Positions 23,747-30,616 of a stretch of 64,000 nt of DNA are shown one piece after another. The notes under the pieces were generated by a model, which was given only the letters and a program-made list of their open reading frames with translations, searched no databases and was not told the origin of the DNA. The position numbers and the translations under genes are program-made. This DNA comes from Actinomadura flavalba DSM 45200. GTDB taxonomy: Bacteria; Actinomycetota; Actinomycetes; Streptosporangiales; Streptosporangiaceae. Position 1 is the first letter of the stretch. Each line of letters starts with the position of its first letter. The DNA is taken from contig NZ_KB894097.1 in assembly GCF_000374305.1 (NCBI RefSeq), positions 248,001-312,000 of the forward strand. Direction: 5' to 3'.

Positions 23747-24789
23747 GTGTGCTGTCCTTCGGGCGAGGCCGGGAGGCGGTCGAGGAGGTCGAGGGTCTCG
23801 GCGGCGATGGCGGGCGCGAGCCGGTAGCCCGAGCCGTTGGCGGCGCCCGCGACGACCACCCGCGCGTCGGCGGCGAGGGGCCGCACGAGCGGGGTCCGGT
23901 CGGCGCTGTAGGCGTCGCAGAAGACGCGGCCGGAGCGGCACCGGTCCGCCATCGCGGGCGCGTAGCGGGCGAGCAGGTCGCGTCCGGCGGCCAGGTCGGC
24001 GGGGGCGAGGCCGCCCAGGTCGCCGGGCGTCACGTCCCAGTCGGTCGAGGTGTAGCTGAGCAGCCAGTGCCCGCGGTGCGGGAACGGCAGCAGGAAGGCG
24101 TCCTCGGCCTCGAAGACGATGACGGGATCACCGAGCAGGGGCGGCACGTCCACGTGCAGCGCGACGACCTTCTTCACGCGGGCGCGCGGCGCGTCGTTCC
24201 ACGGCGAGGACGGCAGCCACGGCCCGACCGCGACGACGACGCGCGGCGCGCTCAGCGTCTCGCCGGTGGAGAGCCGCACCGCCGCCCCGTCCGCCGAGGG
24301 TTCCACGGCCTCGACGGCCGTTCCCTCCCGGAACGTCACGGTGTCGCGCAGTTCCCGGGCGATCCGGGCGGTGAGGCTCGGGACGTCGGCGTAGTGGCAG
24401 CCCGTTCCGGTCCAGGCGGCGTGCCCGGCGGGCACCGCGACGGGCGCCGCCGACGCCGGGGTCAGCCGCGCTTCGGGCAGGTACGTCTCGTGCAGCGCGG
24501 CCTCGTGCCCGGCCGGGGCGACGATGGTCATCCCGAGCGACTGGAGGGGCGTGCCGGGATCGGCCGCCTTCAGCTTGGCGTAGTACTCCTGGCTGTGGGC
24601 GGCCATGGCCCGCACCCGCGCGGTCGAGCCGCGCGGGAAGTGCAGCCCGGCGGAGTACCGGGTCGCTCCCCCGCCGATCTCGCGCTGGTCCGCGACGACG
24701 ATCCGGGCGCCGGGTTCGCGGGCGAGCGCCTCGCGCGCGACGAGGCAGCCGACGATGCCGGCGCCGACGATGATGAGGTCCGCGTCCAT
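23743..24789 (-). CDS. FAD-dependent glycine/D-amino-acid-oxidase-like enzyme
   Basis: A 348-residue DAO-fold flavoprotein. It has LIIVGAGIVGCLVAREAL at 5-22, the REIGGGATRYSAG loop, RVVVAVGPWLP in the middle, and the C-terminal DRTPLVRPL...VVVAGAANGSGYRLAPAIA that wraps the flavin. In characterised hydrazinoacetate pathways a homologous glycine-oxidase-like enzyme oxidatively cleaves the lysine-derived hydrazine, releasing hydrazinoacetate and 2-aminoadipate semialdehyde. Sitting between the hydroxylase and the hydrazine synthetase, it most likely does the same here. The stop overlaps the synthetase start (ATGA); the start is four bases from the hydroxylase stop. Confidence 0.88.
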   Translation of the reverse strand: MDADLIIVGAGIVGCLVAREALAREPGARIVVADQREIGGGATRYSAGLHFPRGSTARVRAMAAHSQEYYAKLKAADPGTPLQSLGMTIVAPAGHEAALHETYLPEARLTPASAAPVAVPAGHAAWTGTGCHYADVPSLTARIARELRDTVTFREGTAVEAVEPSADGAAVRLSTGETLSAPRVVVAVGPWLPSSPWNDAPRARVKKVVALHVDVPPLLGDPVIVFEAEDAFLLPFPHRGHWLLSYTSTDWDVTPGDLGGLAPADLAAGRDLLARYAPAMADRCRSGRVFCDAYSADRTPLVRPLAADARVVVAGAANGSGYRLAPAIAAETLDLLDRLPASPEGQHT

Positions 24790-24793
24790 GCGA

Positions 24794-26101
24794 TCAGCCC
24801 GCCTTGGCGGACCAGCGCAGGAACGAGTCCAGCGGTTCGCGGGTGTGGGTGCCGGTGATGCGGTCCGCGATGCGGCGGCTGCGCCAGGCGTTCAGGCTCA
24901 GGTTGGGGTCCGCGAGGCCGCGCTGACGGCGGACGGCGTTCTGGAGGAAGACGCCGCGGTCGGACGGGCCGTCCCAGCGGACGGCGAAGTCGTGGTCGAC
25001 GACGTACTCGTCGCTCTCGCGTTCCAGCCGGCCGGCGAGCGGGGCGAGGAAGTCCATCGTGCCGGTGACCATCCCGGTCGCCCAGATGACGACGTCCGCC
25101 TCGATGTGCTCGACGGCGCCGGTCTCGATGTTGTGCCGCACCTCCAGGTCCCAGCCGCCCGGCGGCTGGGCCGTCATCCCGACGACCTCGCGGTTGGGGT
25201 AGAGGCCGGTGGTGAGGTGCTCGGCGCCGTTGACGAAGCGCTGGAGGTAGAGCGCCTGGTAGATGGCGCGGGCCGTCTCGCCGGAGATGCCGTCGCTGGC
25301 GAGCAGGTGGCGGAAGATGAAGTCCTGCCGGGCGGGCAGGGCGAGGTCCGCGAAGTAGTCGGAGTAGCCGGGGGTGAAGAACTCGTTGGTGAAGGGCGAG
25401 TCGTCGATCGGGAGGTAGTTGGAGCGCCGGGTGATCCAGGAGATGCGGCCGGGGAGCTGCCCGCTCGGCCGGGACACCAGGTCCAGGAACGCCTCGGCGC
25501 CCGACTGGCCGCCGCCGACGACGGCGACGTCCAGGCCCGCGAGGCTGTGCGCGCGGGTCATGAACTCGCTGATGTGGAGCTGGGTGGTGCCGTCGAGCCG
25601 GTCCCGGGCCATCAGCGGCACCCAGGGGCGGCTGCCGACGCCGACGACGACGTTCTCGGCGATGACGGTCCGGCGGTCGGTCTCGACGACGAAGTCGGTG
25701 CCGTCGAAGTCGACGGCGCCGACCGTCTCGCCGTAGACGACGTTCTCGTTGCGGGCGGCGGCCCATTCGAGGTAGTTGCGGTACTCCTGCCGGGGCAGGC
25801 TCTCGAACTGCGCGTTGAGGAAGTGGTAGATGCGGCCCTGGTCGGCCAGGTAGTTCATGAAGGAGAACGGGCTGGTCGGGTCCACGAGGGTGACCAGGTC
25901 TTTGACGTGGGACACCTGGAGCTTGGCGTCGGGCAGCATCTGCCCGTCGTGCCAACTGAAGGAGGGCTTGGCGTCCAGGAACAGGTTGGGCACGGCGGGG
26001 TCGCCGTGCAGCAGCGAGGCGAGGCTGAGGTTCGCGGGACCTGCGCCGATACCGAGGCATTTGACACGAACGGGCTTGTTCAGCGCGTGCTCATGCGACA
26101 T
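24794..26101 (-). CDS. L-lysine N6-monooxygenase (IucD/PvdA-type N-hydroxylase)
   Basis: 435 residues of the class B flavin N-hydroxylases. Motifs are the FAD site LGIGAGPANLSLASLL near 15-30, the diagnostic SWHDGQMLPDAKLQVSHVKD, the TSPFSFMNYL segment, the NADPH site VAVVGGGQSGAEAFLDL near 190 and DVVIWATGM near 330. Family members hydroxylate the side-chain amine of Lys or Orn with O2 and NADPH. Adjacency to the cupin-MetRS enzyme indicates lysine as substrate, giving N6-hydroxylysine for N-N bond formation. ATG 26101 is 44 bases after the previous stop, one of only two real gaps in the operon. Confidence 0.92.
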   Translation of the reverse strand: MSHEHALNKPVRVKCLGIGAGPANLSLASLLHGDPAVPNLFLDAKPSFSWHDGQMLPDAKLQVSHVKDLVTLVDPTSPFSFMNYLADQGRIYHFLNAQFESLPRQEYRNYLEWAAARNENVVYGETVGAVDFDGTDFVVETDRRTVIAENVVVGVGSRPWVPLMARDRLDGTTQLHISEFMTRAHSLAGLDVAVVGGGQSGAEAFLDLVSRPSGQLPGRISWITRRSNYLPIDDSPFTNEFFTPGYSDYFADLALPARQDFIFRHLLASDGISGETARAIYQALYLQRFVNGAEHLTTGLYPNREVVGMTAQPPGGWDLEVRHNIETGAVEHIEADVVIWATGMVTGTMDFLAPLAGRLERESDEYVVDHDFAVRWDGPSDRGVFLQNAVRRQRGLADPNLSLNAWRSRRIADRITGTHTREPLDSFLRWSAKAG

Positions 26102-26145
26102 GCGTGATTCTCGCTTTCGTCGTGCGGGGGAATGGGGGGCGCCGG

Positions 26146-27282
26146 TCAGGCGCGGAAGGGACGGAGGGAAAGTCCGTGGTCGTTCAGGAAGGCGAGCCAG
26201 GACGCGGCCTCGGCGGCGTCGTGGGCGGCCGTCCGGACGCCCGCCGGCACGGCGCCCGCCAAGACGCGGGTGACGCCGCAGGCGACGGGGAGGGAGACGC
26301 AGCGCGCCATCGCGGATTCGGCCGGGTCGCCGGTCACGTCGAGGAGGTACCCCTCGTGCCAGGTGCCCGCGCGGCCCTCGACGGCCAGTTCGACGGAGAG
26401 GACGACGCGGTCGCGGTCGTCCGGCCCGGTCGGGTGCCGTTCGGCCAGGTCGGCGGCGAGCGCCGCGATGGCGGCGGGGTCGCCCTCCGCGACGGTGGCG
26501 AACACCGGCTCCCAGGCGCGCGACCAGCCCGCGTGGCGGAGGGTGCCCCGCACGAAGGTCCGGAGCGGCCAGCCGTCCGGCAGGCCGTAGCGGGCGATGT
26601 AGGGGAGGCTGTCCCGGTTGGGGTACGCCTCGAACTCCTCGTCACCGACCCGCAGGGTGCGGACCGCCTCCCAGGGGTGCCGGACGGTGCGGTCGGCGCC
26701 GTCCGCCCGGTGCCGGGCGGGGGCGGCGAGCGCGGCCAGCACGCCCTGGGGCGCCCAGCTGAACCGGTACCGGAACGCGTTCGGCACCGCCGGGACTCCT
26801 CCGCAGTACGACAGGAAGTCGGCCGCCTCCACGTCGTCGCCCACGGCCTCGCGGGCGCGGGCGACGAGCAGGTGCGCGGCGAGGTGGTCCAGGCCGGGGT
26901 CCAGACCGGACTCGGTCAGGACGACGAGTCCCCGGCGCCGGGCCTCGGCGTCGGCGGCGGTCAGTGCGTCGGAGACGTAGCTGGAGCACACGAAGTGCGC
27001 CCCGGCGTCCAGGCACAGCGCCAGCAGCCGGGGGTGCTCGGTCGCCGGGAGCATCGACACCAGCACGTCGCCGGGGGCGAGCGCGGCGGCGAGGTCGTCG
27101 GCGTCCAGGCCGCGCGGGGCGGCCAGGCCGGCGAGGTCGGTCCGGGCCTCGGCGCGGGCGCGGGTGCGTCCCCACAGCCGCACGTCGGCGGCGGACGCGG
27201 CGACCGCGCGGAGGCCGCCGGGGCCGGTGGACAGGCCGGTGCCCACCCAGTGGACGGTTCCGCTCGCGGTGATCTCAGCCAA
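26146..27282 (-). CDS. saccharopine reductase-like (LYS9-type) dehydrogenase
   Basis: 378 residues. The Rossmann start is VHWVGTGLSTGPGG, followed by DVLVSMLPATEHPRLLALCLDAGAHFVCSSYVSD and VVLTESGLDPGLDHLAAHLL, all typical of saccharopine dehydrogenase (glutamate-forming) enzymes. A Gly-rich catalytic segment SYCGGVPAVPNAFRYRFSWAPQG lies near 155-178. The family interconverts 2-aminoadipate semialdehyde plus glutamate with saccharopine using NADP(H). Its ATG overlaps the LYS1-like stop by eight bases. In this operon it may condense the allysine by-product with glutamate, or act on the saccharopine-like hydrazine intermediate itself. Confidence 0.85.
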   Translation of the reverse strand: MAEITASGTVHWVGTGLSTGPGGLRAVAASAADVRLWGRTRARAEARTDLAGLAAPRGLDADDLAAALAPGDVLVSMLPATEHPRLLALCLDAGAHFVCSSYVSDALTAADAEARRRGLVVLTESGLDPGLDHLAAHLLVARAREAVGDDVEAADFLSYCGGVPAVPNAFRYRFSWAPQGVLAALAAPARHRADGADRTVRHPWEAVRTLRVGDEEFEAYPNRDSLPYIARYGLPDGWPLRTFVRGTLRHAGWSRAWEPVFATVAEGDPAAIAALAADLAERHPTGPDDRDRVVLSVELAVEGRAGTWHEGYLLDVTGDPAESAMARCVSLPVACGVTRVLAGAVPAGVRTAAHDAAEAASWLAFLNDHGLSLRPFRA

Positions 27283-28318
27283 CGCGGGCCTCCCGGCGCA
27301 GGGTGTCGACGAAGGCGTCCTCGCACCGCTCCCAGACGGGACCGCCGCGCGGCAGCCCCTCCAGCAGCGGCGTCAGGTCCGCCGAGAACGTGGTGCTGGC
27401 CTCGGCGGGCAGCAGGGACGGCAGGTTGTCGATCGCGATCACGTCCAGGGCCGGGTCGCCGTCGCGGACCCGCAGGACCGGGTCGTCCCAGCTCGTCGTG
27501 CGGTCGTAGAACGGCAGCAGGTGGCAGTCGGAGCCGACGTCGCAGGTCACGTCCGCGACCGTCGTGAGGCGCCGCGCCGGGTCGTCCAGGTCGCTGGCGG
27601 TGAGGAACGGGCGGATCGGCCGGGTCACGCCCACGGCGTGCACGAGCAGGTCGTGGGCGAGCAGCGCGCGGCGGTCCAGCCGTTCGGTCTCGGCCAGGTC
27701 CCAGCGGGAGACGTCCACGCCCGCGCGCTCCAGGGCCGCGACGGCACCGCCGCCGCAGCGGCCGAGCGCGCCGGTCACCACGGCGCGGGCGCCGAGGTCG
27801 GCGGCGGCCAGGGCCGCGTCCAGGTCGTCCCGCGTCGTCGGGCGCAGCGGGTCGGGCAGGCGACCGGCCAGGTGCAGGACGGCGAGCGCGGCGCCGACGT
27901 ATCCGGCCCAGCGGCCGAACGCCGCCAGCCGCCGCCCGCGCTCGTCCACCAGGTACTCCAGGTCGAGCAGGACGCCGCCCCCGGCGGCGAACCGCGCCAG
28001 CAGCGCCGCCGCGTCGCGCTGCCCCTTGTAGGCGTGCGCGAAGTAGACGTGCCGGTGGCGCAGCGGCTCGTCCGACGCGGGGAGTTCCTTGAGCCCGAGG
28101 ACGCAGGCGTCGGCGGGCGCGTCCGGCCAGGTGCCGGGCGGGACGAGACGGCACCCGGCCGCCGCGTAGTCGGCGTCGGGGAACACGCGGGCCGCGGACT
28201 CCTCGACGGTCACGCGCGTCCCGGCCGCGACGAGCCGGGCGGCGTCGCCGGGGACCAGCGGCGTCCGGTGCTCGTGCGGGTAGGTCTCGTGGCGGAGCCA
28301 CAGGTGCGGTTCAGCCAT
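27275..28318 (-). CDS. saccharopine dehydrogenase-like (LYS1-type, lysine-forming)
   Basis: 347 residues with the alanine-dehydrogenase-like N-terminal domain of LYS1 (LWLRHETYPHEHRTPLVPGDAARL; HVYFAHAYKGQ near 93-103; LLDLEYLVDERGRRLAAFGRWAGYVG) and a C-terminal NAD domain (ARAVVTGALGRCGGGAVAALERAG). YLVDERG, AFGRWAG and the catalytic Lys and His of family enzymes (AYKGQ) are visible. The enzyme family oxidises saccharopine to lysine and 2-oxoglutarate. Paired in one transcript with a LYS9-like gene it could complete recycling of allysine to lysine. It overlaps the P450 and LYS9-like genes by eight bases each. Confidence 0.87.
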   Translation of the reverse strand: MAEPHLWLRHETYPHEHRTPLVPGDAARLVAAGTRVTVEESAARVFPDADYAAAGCRLVPPGTWPDAPADACVLGLKELPASDEPLRHRHVYFAHAYKGQRDAAALLARFAAGGGVLLDLEYLVDERGRRLAAFGRWAGYVGAALAVLHLAGRLPDPLRPTTRDDLDAALAAADLGARAVVTGALGRCGGGAVAALERAGVDVSRWDLAETERLDRRALLAHDLLVHAVGVTRPIRPFLTASDLDDPARRLTTVADVTCDVGSDCHLLPFYDRTTSWDDPVLRVRDGDPALDVIAIDNLPSLLPAEASTTFSADLTPLLEGLPRGGPVWERCEDAFVDTLRREARVG

Positions 28319-29444
28319 CGGTGCGCGACACCTCCCGGGCGAAGTCGGGAATCCGCGCGTTCGGTGACGGCCGGTAGGCGGCGTGCCGGGGCACGTCGGC
28401 GGCCGGGTCGAACCCGGCGTCCAGCAGCGCGCCGACCGCCCCCGCCGTGATCGCCGTCGCGAGGTCCGCGCCGGGGCAGGCGTGGGCGCCGACGCCGAAG
28501 GTGAACAGCGCCGGGTCGGCGCGGTCGGGCGCGAACCGGTGCGGGTCGGGGTTGACGGCCGGGTCGCGGTTGGCCGCCGCGAGCAGGACGAGGACCGCGT
28601 CGCCGCGCTCGACGCGCCGCCCGCCGCAGTCGGTGGCCTCGGCCGCGAACCGGCGGGTGTTCTGCACGGGCGCGTCGTGCCGGGCGACCTCGCGGACGAA
28701 CGGCTCCAGCCGGGCCGGTCGGCCGTCGTGGCCGGCCAGCGCGCGCAGCGTGTTGCCGATCAGCCCGGCCGTCGCGTCGAACGTCTGCGACAGCAGGCCG
28801 ACCGCGTTGGCGGTCACGTGGGCCGGGGCGACCAGGGCGCCGCGCACGGCGGCGGCGGTCAGGGCGCCGAGCAGCCCGTCGGCCGGGCGGGCGGCGGGGT
28901 CCATCAGTTCGCGGAGCCGTTCGGCGGCGGCGTCCGCCGCGCGCAGCGCCGCGTCGTCGGCGTCGGGACGCAGGCAGACGACGAAGTCCGCGATGAGGCG
29001 GGCGGCCTCGTCGGCGTCCTTGTCGGGCAGCCCGCAGAGCGCGGCCACGACGCGGGCCGGGACGGCGAACATCAGCTCGTCCAGGGCGGGGCGCCCTCCG
29101 GCGGCGGCGACGGCGTCGGCCGCGAGTTCGGCGGCGTGCCCGGGGTCGACGGTGGCGAGCGCGGCGGCGACGACCTCCTTGAGCCGCGCGTGCGCCGCGC
29201 CGTCGTTCATCCGGACGAGCGCGCCGAAGACCTCCCCGGCGGGCGTCCCGGTGATGCCCGGCGGGACCGGCTGCGCCGGGGGACGCACGCGGAGCCGGGG
29301 GTCGCGCAGGACCTCGGTCACCGCCGCCGCGCCCGCCGCGACCCACAGGCCGAGCCCGGGGTCGAAGGCGAACGGGCGCTCGGCGACGAGACCGGCGTAG
29401 TACGGGTAGGGGTCGGCGGCGGTGACCGCGTCGAGCGGCGTCAT
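28311..29444 (-). CDS. cytochrome P450 with unusual I-helix
   Basis: 377 residues, somewhat short for a bacterial P450. The heme-binding loop is FTFGVGAHACPGADLA with the thiolate Cys near 322. The K-helix ExxR is in VREVARHDAP. The I-helix, normally AGxET/DT, reads LLSQTFDATAGLIGNTL: the acid is Asp, but the following Thr is Ala and the Gly kink is replaced. Loss of this Thr has been noted in P450s with non-monooxygenase chemistry. The ATG overlaps the acyl-CoA dehydrogenase stop. It presumably oxidises a carrier-bound or N-N containing intermediate. No dedicated ferredoxin gene is in the operon. Confidence 0.9.
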   Translation of the reverse strand: MTPLDAVTAADPYPYYAGLVAERPFAFDPGLGLWVAAGAAAVTEVLRDPRLRVRPPAQPVPPGITGTPAGEVFGALVRMNDGAAHARLKEVVAAALATVDPGHAAELAADAVAAAGGRPALDELMFAVPARVVAALCGLPDKDADEAARLIADFVVCLRPDADDAALRAADAAAERLRELMDPAARPADGLLGALTAAAVRGALVAPAHVTANAVGLLSQTFDATAGLIGNTLRALAGHDGRPARLEPFVREVARHDAPVQNTRRFAAEATDCGGRRVERGDAVLVLLAAANRDPAVNPDPHRFAPDRADPALFTFGVGAHACPGADLATAITAGAVGALLDAGFDPAADVPRHAAYRPSPNARIPDFAREVSRTDG

Positions 29445-30616
29445 GGTCGGCGCTCCTTGTTCCGGGGGCGGGGCAGGGTGTCCGCGATCGTCGACCGCAG
29501 TACTTCGGACGTACCCTCGTAGATGCGCAGCGAGCGGACCTGACGGTAAAGGCGTTCGGTGACCGCGCCGGGGACCAGTCCCGCCGCGCCGAAGACCTGG
29601 ACGGCGCCGTCCACGATCTCCTGCGCGGCCTCGGTCGCGTACAGCTTGGCGGCGGCCGAGCGGGCGCCGACGCCGCGTCCGCCGCGATCGGCCTCCCACG
29701 CGGCGCGGCCCACGAGCAGGGCGGCGGCCGACAGCCGGACGTCCAGGTCCGCGAGCGAGGTGCGCACCGCCGGGACGTCGAAGAGGCGGCCGCCGTAGAT
29801 CTCCCGTGCGCGGGCGTGTTCCAGCGCGGCCTCCAGCGCCCGCCGGGCGAGGCCGGCGGCGGCGGCGCCGACCGTCATCCGCACCTGCTCCAGCACGTCC
29901 ATGGCGACGACGAACCCGCCGCCGGGACGGCCGAGGACCGCGTCGGCGGGCACCCGGCAGCCGGTGAACTCCAGCCGCGCGAAGGAGCGCGGCGCGATGA
30001 AGTCGATCGGCTCGGCGCGCAGGCCCGGCGTGTCCGCCGGGACGAGGAACGCGGTGAGGCCGAGCGCGCCCGGTCCCTCGCCGGTCCGGGCGATGACGCA
30101 GACGACGTCGGCGACGGTGCCCTGCGCGATCCACGTCTTGTGGCCGTCGAGCACGTAGCCGCCGTCGTCGGTGCGTTCGGCGCGCAGCGCGACCGCCGCG
30201 ACGTCGGACCCGGCGCCGTCCTCCGACACCGCGAACGCGCCCGCCAGGTCGCCGCGCGCCATCGCGGGCAGGTACCGCTCGCGCTGCGCGGCGGTCCCGT
30301 ACCGGCGGATCGGCAGGGAGGCGAGGAACTGGACGGCGTAGGTGTGGTCCGCGAGGTCGTCGGCGTGCGCCATGACCTCGCGCAGCACGCACACCGAGCG
30401 CAGGTCGGCGGTGCCGTCGTCCGGGTCGGCCGACCGCAGCCAGCCGCCGTCCCCGAGTGCGCGCAGCAGCCGCGCGGCGGCCTTGTCCGGCGGCGCGGCG
30501 CGCGTCTCCTCCCACAGGTCCGCGCGCTCGGCGCACCACGCCGTCGCGGCGGCGGCCAGGTCGCGGTGGCGGTCGTCGTAGAAGGGGAGGTCCAGGGTTC
30601 CCGCGAACGCGCTCAC
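29441..30616 (-). CDS. acyl-CoA (acyl-ACP) dehydrogenase
   Basis: 391 residues with the complete ACAD fold. LAGAFAVSEDGAGSDVAAVALRAERTDDGGYVLDGHKTWIAQG is the FAD and substrate signature. AVQVFGAAGLVPGAVTERLYRQVRSLRIYEGTSEVLR contains the catalytic Glu of YEGTSE near 365. GTG 30616 overlaps the upstream stop (GTGA). In triacsin biosynthesis an ACAD homologue oxidises the hydrazine to a hydrazone, so a similar C-N desaturation of the hydrazinoacetyl-carrier substrate is plausible here. A conventional alpha,beta-desaturation of the second acyl chain is the alternative. Confidence 0.9.
   Translation of the reverse strand: MSAFAGTLDLPFYDDRHRDLAAAATAWCAERADLWEETRAAPPDKAAARLLRALGDGGWLRSADPDDGTADLRSVCVLREVMAHADDLADHTYAVQFLASLPIRRYGTAAQRERYLPAMARGDLAGAFAVSEDGAGSDVAAVALRAERTDDGGYVLDGHKTWIAQGTVADVVCVIARTGEGPGALGLTAFLVPADTPGLRAEPIDFIAPRSFARLEFTGCRVPADAVLGRPGGGFVVAMDVLEQVRMTVGAAAAGLARRALEAALEHARAREIYGGRLFDVPAVRTSLADLDVRLSAAALLVGRAAWEADRGGRGVGARSAAAKLYATEAAQEIVDGAVQVFGAAGLVPGAVTERLYRQVRSLRIYEGTSEVLRSTIADTLPRPRNKERRP

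Noticed and set aside
26146..28318. Primary lysine biosynthesis via aminoadipate
   Set aside because: No homocitrate synthase or other aminoadipate-pathway genes are present, and the pair is embedded in the hydrazine operon.
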